Assembly (NCBI GenBank): GCA_019055375.1
Contig: JAHQIW010000303.1
Coordinates: 124,001-188,000 of the forward strand
DNA from: Parelaphostrongylus tenuis
Lineage: Eukaryota > Nematoda > Chromadorea > Rhabditida > Metastrongylidae
Direction: 5' to 3'
Length of the DNA stretch: 64,000 nt
This document shows, piece after piece, positions 1 to 11,300 of the stretch (positions are counted from its first letter, which is position 1; every line of letters begins with the position of its first letter). The position numbers and the translations under genes were made by a program. The notes beneath the pieces are model-generated. The model did no database searches. It was not told the origin of the DNA and saw only the letters and a list, made by a program, of their open reading frames with translations.

Positions 1-1305
1 GGGCAGCTGGGCGAGGCGACAGGGTGAGTTGACGCAGTGATCGATCGATTTTCCAGCATGTGAAAGAGTAAGAAAACCTCGTAGTATCTAAATGTCTTGG
101 AGTCACAGTTGTAAGCAATTAGGACCTCCTGGCCTCCTCAATTTCATCATATTGACCAAAACGATGATTGATTTGTCCGTATTCATGACAAAGTAAAAGT
201 ATTTAGAGTTATTTTTTGTAGCACAGTGTTACGTTCATTTGGAGTTTTCCTTCCAAAGCGGGAAAACAAATCCGAAATGAATAAAAAAAGTTCGCACTAG
301 CATAAGACCTGTTGAAAACCGATCGAAAACTGCGCAATCAACTTGCCGCCGACGGATTAGCCAAAGACCACTTGCCTGTGTATGTGAATTTTTCTTATAT
401 TCTCTGCTGCACTGCATAGAAGTTTTTTTCCCAGAAAGCAAGAACAGCGTTGGAATCAGCAAACACTACGTAATCGAATGATTACTAATAGGCCAAAGAA
501 AGAGCTCTGTCTGACGAGAAATATGCGCGTGAGAAACATAATTCTATTATGGATTTTACACCTTTATAAAAGGGTCTTTTCAAAGACCGGCCAGATACGG
601 ATCTAGCTTGAGATTTCAGCTTTCAAATGATTACTAACACTCCTATGGAAACTTCTTCTTCACGAGAGGAGGTCGTTTCTTCATGTTATCCCCTTATAAC
701 CAAAAAGAACCCGAATTATTGGTTCGCACAAAAAAAAGCTTCTTGCTTAGATACTCGCCGTTCACCTTTCAATCGACTATTGTTGAACCTTACTGAAAAA
801 TTCGATATAATTTGAATGAATGGGTCTCAAGTCATTGCGAGATTGGTATGCTGGTCACATAGGTACGTCTGGGCGTACTCGCACGCCTCACCAGAGCCAC
901 ATGCCCTACGGCTCACTCTTACTGATAGCAGTGATGACCGCAGTAGTACGAGTCCAGACAAAGTAAACTATCACTTGATGTTGCGGTCTAGACGGCTTTT
1001 TCAGTCGATGGCTTACGCAGCTGCTATGAAGCATATAACATCACCTTTCAATTGAGTAATTTAAACCTCGCTAGGTAATATTTGAAGGGGTGAGCCACAA
1101 GACTGCTTGGAGCCTTTTGGACGTTGGTACATAAGCGAAGGCCTAAACGTACGTAAGCCATCGAGGCACCAAACCCCGGGAAGCGCCTAGGACATTGAGA
1201 CTAAACTGGATTTTTTAAGTGAGGTTTAGAAAACGCTGCCTGGAAGGTAAACGGTGAGTAACATAGTAAGGAGCTGGTCAATCTAAGAACTTAAAGTTTT
1301 CGTAG

Positions 1306-1598
1306 AGGATATAAAGCGCTCGGCGTTGATCAATCCCTGAGGGATGCGCCACGGAGTCGTCTTCAATTTTTAACTTCGTCTGAGGTGATTGAATGCACAT
1401 CTGGTCTTTACAATGACTCTCGGTGGTCTCCCGCTGAGCCGAGTCACTGCTGCTTATCCTCCTAGAGAAGTCTGAGACCCGCCTGGTACCGATTTACCGA
1501 TCCCACAGGGATGGATGGCTTGGTTAGTCGTAAGCGCGGAATGGAACCACATACCTTATGTGCGACGCAAACACCTCTAACCACTGCGCCACCAGAGC
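1306..1598 (-). repeat. long tRNA-derived SINE copy
   Basis: Read on the minus strand it starts with a tRNA-like head (GTGGCGCAGTGGTTAGAGG-like box A region, then a box B-like GGTTCCATTCC region), followed by about 210 bases of unique body and a tail ending in CGCCGAGCGCTTTATATCC. It is one of at least six near-complete copies here. The body shares blocks such as 'GCGCATCCCTCAGGGATTGA' with copies at 41.8, 48.7, 54.5, 55.3 and 60.1 kb. Confidence 0.8.
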
Positions 1599-2255
1599 TT
1601 TTTAGGTAGTAATAAAAAAGTAAAATAAGAAGCAAAATCTAAAAAATACACTCCGCTGCCCTAAACAATCACCGAACAGCACCAAGCAACAAACAGGACA
1701 AAATGAGAGAATATGGTCAGCAGTCACAGTGGAGCAGGAATTGGCACTGGAGCAGTTCAGCCGTTGGACGTGCAGTCGTCCGTTTCCGACGTGACCATGG
1801 AGGAATCGTTCCGGATTTTTGCCCACATTTCCTAGCCGTTCGCGACCGTGTACCGATTTCGGTTCATGCATGTGTCGCGAACGTTTTATCATTCCGTTGA
1901 CGCGCGAGGATATCAATTTTTCATGTCATTCATCAGAAATTTTTAGCTCTAATTGCCAAATTCTTTCTCATTTTCCGAACTTTTATAGCCCTTTGACGAC
2001 CACATGTACTGATTTCGGTGCATGCGTGTATCTTGGACATTTTGCTATTCCACTGGCGCATGAGGATCTCATTTCCATGACTTATTCAGTAAAAAGTTTT
2101 GATTAAACTTGCCAAATTTCTCGTGAATTTCGGGACCGCTATAACCCTTTGCCAGCCATGCGTACTGATTTCGATGCGTGCGCGTTTTTGCCGGAGACGT
2201 TTCTCCATCTCACTGATACATGGTGACGTCATTTTATTGAGTTATTGATTGAAAA

Positions 2256-2314
2256 AGTCTTTTAGTCCAAACTACTTCCTCCTCCTCCTCCTCCTGCTCT
2301 CCTCCACGTCAACC
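2256..2314 (+). promoter_or_regulatory. 5' acceptor and pyrimidine-rich leader of vps-39
   Basis: AAGTCTTTTAG ending at 2265 is a plausible splice or trans-splice acceptor. Between it and the ATG lies a CCT-repeat stretch (2277-2297), then CTCTCCTCCACGTCAACC. No donor on the same transcript was identified upstream, which fits trans-splicing but does not prove it. Confidence 0.4.
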
Positions 2315-2387
2315 ATGTATGAAGCGTATTCGGCAAATGAGGTCGCTATGAAATTACCCTTGGAGATCACATCGCTCGCATGTCAAA
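2266..2387 (+). CDS. vps-39: vps-39 exon 1 with short 5' leader
   Basis: The ATG at 2315 opens a peptide beginning MYEAYSANEVAMKLPLEITS, which follows the family start (M-x-E-A-[FY] ... LPL-[EQ]-I). The coding part is 2315-2387 and the donor GTATGT begins at 2388 in phase 1. A good acceptor, AGTCTTTTAG, ends at 2265, only 49 bases before the ATG. In nematodes that is where a spliced leader would be trans-spliced, so 2266-2314 is a likely 5' leader; this is inference. The leader contains a CCT repeat at about 2277-2297. The ATG is chosen because it sits at the family start and no earlier in-frame ATG lies after the acceptor. Confidence 0.8.
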
Positions 2388-5300
2388 GTATGTCTTTCAA
2401 CTTAGAATCATCGAAAAAAATCAACTAATTTGCAAATAAAGTAAAATCAAATGGAATTCAGTTGTAAATTCAGATTAATCAGATTTGTTTTCAACATGAT
2501 TTTCAAAATTTTCCTCGTCTTTTTTTCAAAATGTACGGGTAGTTTCGAAAAAATAATTAAAATAATTTGTTTTACGACTTGATCGAGTTTCATCAGTCGG
2601 CGCGTTTGTTGACCGGCTAATCCACGGGCTCGGGCAGGGCGGGGCGGGGCTATCGATCGATCGATGCCTTGGCGCTCGGTAGGCATGCGGGGTGCAATCA
2701 GTTATTAAATTGGGAATTTTTTCTCCACATCAAAAGAAACTGCTGCAGATAAAACGATTGACTCATATAGCATGAGATTTTTTCCACACATTCGTGCGCC
2801 TTCCGTGCTTCCAGCGAATTATACGCGTCGCAAAAATGAAGGCGCGCGACGGGTGTGAAAAAATAATTTCGTTTAATGTGCTACACCGTTGTAAAAGGGT
2901 CTTTTTGAAAAACGGTTACGAAGCACTGTAGCCACAGATTTGAGCTTTCGAATGGTTACTAACACTCCCATAAAAACCTCTTAACCACGGAGGAGGGTCG
3001 TGTCTTTATTTGTTCCCTGTTAACGAAAAAGAACCATCTTTTTCCTCTATTTTCGTCGCTTTTTAGCAGAATTATGATGTTGTAAACAGATTCCAATAAT
3101 GTTGAGTGATCTGCAAAAGTTTAGACCTTAGGCGGGAGTTGAACTGGCTCTCAACTTTTTCCGTGCACGCTCGCTAACCACTACACCAGCTATGCCACCG
3201 TTTGGCTATCACTCTGTCGTTTTTTATATCGCGCAATATCCTTGAATATTCGAGAATTTTTCGAATCTCGCATAGGAGCATTTTGAGACATTAGCGTTCC
3301 ATCACTGTCAGAGCTGAATAGCAACTAAGGGGCGTGTGCGGTGCAGTGGTCAAAGGTTCCCGACGAGGCACCTGGGTTCGACGTTTCTATCCCGCTCCCA
3401 GCACTTCAATCCTTCCATCTCTCTGGGGTCCTTCCCGCAGTTTTATTAGTCTTTGTTTATTGCTTCATCACTAAATATTGTGATACTGAAGACGACGGTT
3501 TGTCGCTGACAGATCGATACCTCGTATCGCAAAGTAATAGCCGAACAGGATCATCTGTAGTGCAATTGGGTAGAGCGCGTTCACGGAGGGAGGAAGGGGT
3601 AAAATACGGGTTCGATCCGCCTCAGGCTCGAAGTTTTGCATATCATTCTGATTTATTATTAGGTTATAAATCTTGTTCGAACAACCTCTTGTTTTCGCTC
3701 ATCAAGAACAAATTGTAACAAGGTATTGTCCCTGTTCGGATATCCTGCGACTCCAAAAAAAAACTTGTCTTCAAAAAGTTGGTGGGATGTAGATTGTAGT
3801 TGACTTAAGCGAAGAAAGAGTGATATACGTAACTTCATATCTCGGGAGGGATTGAACCAGCGTCACCCGCTTTCTGAAAGCGCGTGCTAACTACTGCACC
3901 TTCAGGCTCTTGGTCCGCTATCACTCTTTGTTTTCAATTTTCCACTTTCTTTTTGCCGCTCATTTGATAGTTCGACTTAGCCGATGACACTGATTTTCTT
4001 AAGGGTCTTGTGGCAGTGTATTCACAGGCAGCAAAGTTGGTCAGCTTTTCGTCTACAGTCCAAAGAGGACAGGTGAGTTTTATTTCCTCCTAAGCTCTTC
4101 ATTTTTCAGCAGTTTCATATTTTGCAATCAGTAGATCACAGGTGAACTGGACTGAAATGGCGTATGGCATGGTCCTCAGTTTTGTAAAGGGGCTCTGTCT
4201 ACGCTTAGCCCTTTCGGGACCGTGGACCCACCTCCTCTGCATCTCTAACCTGCAGTGTATGGGCGCGCTGAATATATTATTGTACCATTTCGATCACACT
4301 AGTTGTGATTTTTCTGCTCAAGACGAAATAATCATGTGAATACAGCATATCATAGGAAAGTAAGAAATGTACCATCGAAATATTAGAATAATACATTCAA
4401 TGAGTTCCCACATTGGAGGTCAGAGATGCACAGATGGAGCAGAACGTCCAGCGTTGCCAAGCCGGGGGCTAGGGGTACAATGGAAGTGAGTCTGCGCTTC
4501 CAAAGGGCTAGCAGTTGATTACCGAAAAGAGTAGGGGTAACCACGCCGATTAGATCTTTAGCACCTAAAAGAACTTTAGTTACTGCTGGGCTATTCCTTA
4601 ATAAATTTCGATCTCTTAATTCTCAAGATATGAGTTCAATTTCGGTCTTGTTAACCTATTGAACTGTATCTTATTTTTCACTTCCAACCTTTTGCGGACG
4701 GCAACTGGGTCAATCGCGCTCGCGATTCGCAAGCGGCGCGCAATTTTTGTCAACTAGTAAGGTTTTTTCATTGTTCGAAGTGAACTTCTAGGTTTATTGT
4801 GTTTTTTTTATGACATTCCATGACTTTATTTACATGCTCATACGCTTTTGGTGCATACACATCTCATATATGCGAAGAAAACTGTGTGGGTGAAATATAG
4901 TCCTCTCTTGGCTCCGACAACGGTATACAAATAGATCCTTTTATTGTTATTTGAGCCAACATGTCATGTGGTCTGGTAAGGGCTCTTGTACAGCCCGATA
5001 CACGTGTTTCGTCCTTACAAACTCGGTAGCCTGGCCGAACCCATCGTCTTTCGATTATAGTCAGTTCTCTCGGGAGCTCTCCTCCCTCAGCGAGAGTTAT
5101 CGAAGACGAACGTTTTACACTCTTTGTCAAGCGAAATTTTCACCTAACACAGAGAGCTGTACAAGAGCTGTCCAGGCTGTACAGGCTCTTGTACAGCCCG
5201 ATACACGTGTTTCGTCCTTAAAAACTCGTCAGTCGGGCTGAACCTATCGTCTTTTGATTATAGTAAGGGAGCTCTCCTCCCTTACAGAGAGTTATTGAAG

Positions 5301-8300
5301 ACAAACGTTTTACACTCTATGTTAAGCGAAATTTTCACCTAACAAAGAGAGCTGTACAAGAGCTGTCCAGGCTGTACAAGAGCCCTTACCAGATCACATG
5401 ACATGTTGGCTCAAATAATAATGAAAGGTTTTATTGAAAATTTGAGCGTGGTCTTAATAAAGCACTCGAAATAAAGATATATAATTACTTTCTAGAAAAT
5501 CAAACATTGCTTAAGAATCGCCAAGATTAGAGTTGTTGAATCACCACTTGGAGTCTGAAGAGAATCTGCCTAATTCTTTAAGGACCATCTGGTACGTTTC
5601 GTACCACGCCGCGCGACGACAAATCTCACTCTCCTGCTGTAATGATGGCGCCGCGTCTCGTGAGAAGGCAGGCAGGCTGCCAAACATACATGCACAGATA
5701 TGTGAATGTATCTGTGTGTTTGCTACGAAAGCGACTGCACGACTCCACCTCTTATCAACGGTAGCCCTTAGAAGGGTTAGAGACCTCAGCTGAGCAAACG
5801 ACGGAACTCGAGTGTGAAATATAACATTATCTTTTCCTGCTACCGCACGTCAAAAAGGGCATTTTCAAAGACAAAGAAAGATAACAAAACGGACTTCAGT
5901 AGTGCAACGGGTTAGAGCACGCGCTCTCGGATAGATGAAATGCCGGTTCGAGTCCCGCCTGACGCGAAAGTTTTGCACATCACTGTACATTACTGGTTAT
6001 ATTTGTAACAAAATAAGTTGTTGGAATCGCTTTTTTTCAAGCTGTCGATTGACTACCAAGACTTCAGTGATTAATGTCTACCTGTTGAAAAGCTTAGGGA
6101 ACAGAATGTGGTTTGGAACGTCTAACACCCCACCGCTTATAATTGTACAGAGTTCATTTTCTTATTGAAATTTATTGCTGCACGCAGACTAATTTCGAAA
6201 TTCCGTGGTACTGCTTTATTTCAGGTCGTCGAGGTTTCGATCTGGATAATCTGTGTAAGCAGTTCGAGAGGAAAGCCGTACAGGATCTGGCGGTATGTGA
6301 AGAGGCCGAGGTTCTCTTTTGTGTATCCGATGGTCAGATGGCTGCTCACTGTTTAAGTTCGTTTCATTTCGTTGTTAAATCAACTAAGAGTTCTAATGAA
6401 GTACTGAATTGTAATTAATGTGTATTTTCTGAAGATTCCTTAGCTTGCATGATTTTAGTAAGAGTGGTAGTGCCAAATGAGGTGATTCAGATTTGAACGG
6501 TTTTCCAATGAACGGAAAAGATCTGATTCTAAACGACTTGCAGAGAAGCACCGCGAAAACGAACGACTGCTAGCAGTTGGCTTGAAGAAGACGAAGATGT
6601 CGAAGGATTAGCCGAATAGACCTTCTTAGCCCTGGTGCTCGGTTTTGATGACAAGATGACGTTGAAGAAGTGGCCGAATAGATCTTCTAACCTCGTTTTC
6701 GGCGCGGAGGAATACGAAGACGTCTAAGGGTTAGCCGAACAAACTTTCTCGACCTAGTATTCGGCTTTAAAGAAGAAGAAGACATCGAAGGGCTGGTTGA
6801 ATAGATCTTTTAGCCCCGTGTTTGGCGTTGAAGAAGGCGAAGACATCGAAGGGTTAAACGATTAGAGCTTCTTGCCAACCTTGCATACAGCTGTGAAGAA
6901 GGTGAAGACCTCAAAGCGTGGAATAGCCGGATAGACATTCTTCTAACTTCATATATGCTGAGAAATCTTAAAGGAATACACTGTTCACGCCGAGGTTACG
7001 TGGTGGTCGGTTTCTAAGATGTAAATAGTATACTTTTTATAGAGAATCGTCATTATCCTGTCATTGCAATACTTCCTAAAGTCAAACCTGTTCATTGCTA
7101 CGCGACATGGATTCGTGAGGTAAGTCTCTTAGTTTACCTAATAATTTTATTTGCCCCGTCTTTTGCTATATTCCGGACGAACACTCCACACTATAGAGAA
7201 TTGTTTAGTGGTATAACTATTCAGTATTTGGATTAAGATTCAATAATAGAAAAAGTTAAAGTCCTTCTCTAGCATTCAAAAAATCTGCTGATACTATCGA
7301 CATCCCGATTCATTCCTTTGAAGACCGTAGTTCACACAACATTTGCAAGCCGCAGGCGATTTTCGTTATTAATTAGGACTTTTTCCTCCCTTTTAGAAAA
7401 GTTTAGGGGTTTTCGTGTTAATCGCTTGCTTCAAGGTTTTCTATATACCCTCCCATGTTTTTGGTGCTTATAAAACTCATATATGCATGGAAACGAGAAA
7501 TGTAGTTTTGATCAGGGTCTTTGAGCACTCTATAAAGGCCTTCTCACAAACCAGACGGAGTCCAGGATTGGCGAGATTCAAACCCCAAATGACTACTAAA
7601 GCTCAATAAATCTCAAGCAGAGACGCAAGCCGTGCAAAAAATGCTCGCCCAAGGTGAACATAACATTCACGTGGCTGTTACAGCGCACCAAGAAGGCCTT
7701 CTCAGGAACCAAGAACAGCGTTGAAATCGCCGAGGCTTAAGATTTTGAATGACCTCCAAAAGTATAGTGAAAAGCTGGAGCGAAAAAGGCTCTCAAGTAC
7801 TAGTGCGCTTTATATTGTAAACTTCTCTTGAAGCTTAACAACTTAGAGATTTCTTGCTATTGCATTGAAATCCGATTCTAAGTTAACCCTTTGGTTTTGG
7901 CGTGTATACTATAGTGCGCGCGATTATGTGAAGGCCTTTTCGCTGAAAACAGCTTTTCCACTTTGCTTTCAAGAGCCATTCAAAAGCTTAAACCTCGGCG
8001 ATTTCATTGCTAACCTTGGTTTGTGAAAAGCCGTCCGAATGCGCTGGGTCAGCCAAGTGAGGGTTAGGTTTTACATTCGGTGAGCATTTCTTGCCCGGTT
8101 GACGTCTGTGCTTTGAATATCATATTGTAACCACTTTTCTAATTTTGGATAATTCTATGGTAAAGGTCTTCGAGTGTTCTGGGAGGTTAATCAACATCAA
8201 TTTAGGTATATTTGCCATTGGCTGGCCTTTGCTTGAGCGCTGAACCTTTGTTAAGACTTCCAGTCTTCTAAATCATTACATTGTTCATATCTGTTTGGAA

Positions 8301-11300
8301 AGAAAAAGCCTAGACAATTTGTATTTAGGACTCGCATGTAATGTATATATTTGTTTCTTCAAAGAAGCGATTATCTCTTTTTAAATGGATTGACAAAGAT
8401 TTTCATGAAGTTCGATTCGAATACAACCAATCGTTCACGGATAAGCCAAGCACATTGAGGTGAGATATTTCCATTTGTTTTAGTACGAGTTCATTTTCAT
8501 TTCATTTCCTTCCTCCCCAATCTCTTTCTTCATTTTCATCCCTTCTATTCTTAGGAGATAAGGACAATATTGCAGTTTGCATGATCAAAATTGGAGATTC
8601 TTTCTAGAGTTGTCGCAAACACTCTTCTACTCAGTTGTGGTCGAGAGTATTTGCTGATAAGTCTCACCGAAACCAGCACCGAAGATGAGGAGGTAAAGTA
8701 GGATAAGATTGGTGCAAAAGTAATTGCCGTTTTCAAACATCAAATTACTTAGGAAACCGCATTTAATTTTGCACCAACCTAGTACTTCCAAAGTTATTGG
8801 CCATCTGACAATTCTTTCAGCAAATTGTTTACATTATTTCAATCAGTTTTCAGTCCTGGTGTGGTGAATGTCGTCGATTGTTCGAGTTCAGCGATAATCC
8901 GGCGATATTAGAGATCGGTGACCGTAACCTTTTGGGTTTTTCTCACGGCGATAGCTTAGTGTTGACTAATTTCCAAGGACAGAAAACACCGCTGGCCGAT
9001 TTACGATTTAGTGACGTTCCTGTGGATCTTGGTTAGTTCAGCACGATGTAGGTCATAAGCTGTTTTCGCTGTAGCAAAGGATTTCTTCCTATTATAGAGC
9101 AAGTCTTTCAGTGTATGATTCTCCATATGTGGTGGCGCTTTTACCAAGAGGACAAGTAGAAGTACGATCTCTGAACCCTCCGTATCTCATCCAGAGCATG
9201 GTACTGAGCAAAGCCGCTTTACTAAGTCCAGGAAATGCGTAAGACAATCTTTTTATTCTTTTTATTAGCTTAATTTAGACGTTCCGATCGGTAGAAGACT
9301 GGTATAAACTTTCTGGGAACAGTTGAAGTCGCTGCGCGCAATTCGATTTTCGCCGTTTGATTGGGGTTTTTTCGTTTTCGAAGAATTCCTAGGGTTCTCG
9401 TGTCATGGCAGATCAAGATTTTCTGCACATAGCCATAATCTTTTGGAGCATATGAAGATCTTATTTGTGAAGGAGACATTGTACAGTTTGTCAAAAATGA
9501 TACTGTGCAGCGCATACGACGGCATCTAATCGATAACTGTCGGCTTTTTTTTGATCTATTGGTGCGCTTCAGAAGTTGTAACCTTCATAGATTTATAGAA
9601 CAGACTTTCTTCTATCGTTCTAAGAGAATTAGCTTTTGTTTTATTTTCTATTTTCCATATATTTTAGTGATCCGTTTTCACGGTGCTTTTTTCTCATTGT
9701 GCAGATCCCAGTACTTCTAGCACTCATTTCGTTTATTCGTCTTCTTGAATGTCGTAGAACACTGGCTAAGCGAGTCTCCTTGCAATCTCGAGGATATCCT
9801 GACTGTGGCGTTCCAGAAGGCGCTCTTGTTGACTGCCGCAGATTCTTGGGGGGGGGGGTGGGGGGGGGGGGGGGGGGCGGGAACTCAACTTCATGCGCGT
9901 CGCGACGAGCATCACAACACCACTGGCCACGGGCGTGGTATTTTATTTAATATCACCAATGATACTGAAGTAAAGTTCAAGCGGTGGGCAAGCTAGTTCG
10001 GGTTCGAAACGTAATTCCTTTCTCGGTCTTACATCGTCCGATAAGGACTTTTGTGAAAATCAAATTTGGCTCCAAAATTATCGACGTATGAGTTGTCAAG
10101 TAACTCATGAAAGTCTAGTGAGAAGTCGTCCACATACCATAGCCGAGCGAGTAGAGCAAATGAAGAAGAACCATATTTCTATTTCTGTTTACAGCGCACT
10201 AAAATGGCTTTTCAAAACAAACCAGTATCAAAATCACCGTTATTCACTATCGAATAACTACTAAAAGTCTAGTGGAAACCGATGTCAGTGGAAAAAGACC
10301 TATGACCTTTTTGGGACCATGGACGCACGGCCTCCGCATCTATAGTCCGGCAGCTCCGGACGTCTGCTCCAAGTCCTTTGCATCCCTAACCACCAAAGTG
10401 CTGCGTTTAGCCATGGCCGCTAGGGGTCAGAAATGCAGAGAGAGTGGAGCAGGTCGCCCAGAGTTGCCAGTTAGAGATGCAGAGGCCTTGGGTGCATGGT
10501 CTCGAAAGGGATAAGAACACGTGTGCAGCACACTGTTCGCGCCGTCCCTTAAGAGATAACTACGTTTTCAGAAGCCTTCATTTTTCTGCACTGTAGAGAA
10601 AGTCTCTGTCTTTCAGAGGGTATGTGTTCGTTAGCGGTCCTTTTGATGTCTGGATGTTGGATGCGCATAGTAATATCCGTAAGAACGTTTCGCTCCTTGT
10701 CGCCGAGAAACAGTTCGATTTGGCCATCCAAATTGCTGTTCGTTTACATCAAAGTTTCATTAGAAGAGAGTATGAAAGCGCATGAATGAAGAGAGTCTTG
10801 AGTAGTTTAGGAGTTGTCAAATGTGTTCAGTGACGAGAACAAGTTGGAAATAAAGAGGCAGGCCGCTCTAAACCTTTTCCAGAGAAAGAAATTTGAGGAA
10901 TCGTTTATGTTACATGCTGAGATCAAGACCGGTGTGTTCTTTTTTTTGCACTGTTCATTACTTTTATACATTTTACAAGGCTTTCTAATTCGCTAATGCG
11001 AGTATAATTTTTGATGTAGTAAATCAAAGTTAAGTCAATGCTGCTATGATCCCTGACAAGTTTGGTTCCGATTAACCCGGCCTCGGAGGACTGGAAAAGT
11101 TTGGCAGAGTCCTGGACACGGGACCGAACCATCAGCCACGTATGTGTTGCAGGGCATCTCCATCCGTTGCGCCATACACACATGTAAGAGTATAATAGTA
11201 TGTATAAGAACTACTATACATACCGAACACCAACTGAAAAGATTCTCATGAACTGTCCCGTTGGTCATCGATTTCAAAAGGAAAAGTAGCAACCTCGTGC

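Noticed and set aside
5892..5996. Possible functional tRNA gene
   Set aside because: Box A- and box B-like sequences are good, but no full acceptor and anticodon stems could be matched by eye, and many similar copies share a non-tRNA tail.
6583..6960. Possible CRISPR-like array
   Set aside because: Units are contiguous and all diverged, with no conserved repeat separated by unique spacers, and the DNA is an intron of an animal-type gene.
9636..9996. Two overlapping glycine/tryptophan-rich frames
   Set aside because: Both depend on the G run in a dispersed repeat.
10617..10731. Minus-strand 60-codon frame
   Set aside because: It overlaps vps-39 exon 9, whose plus-strand reading matches the family.
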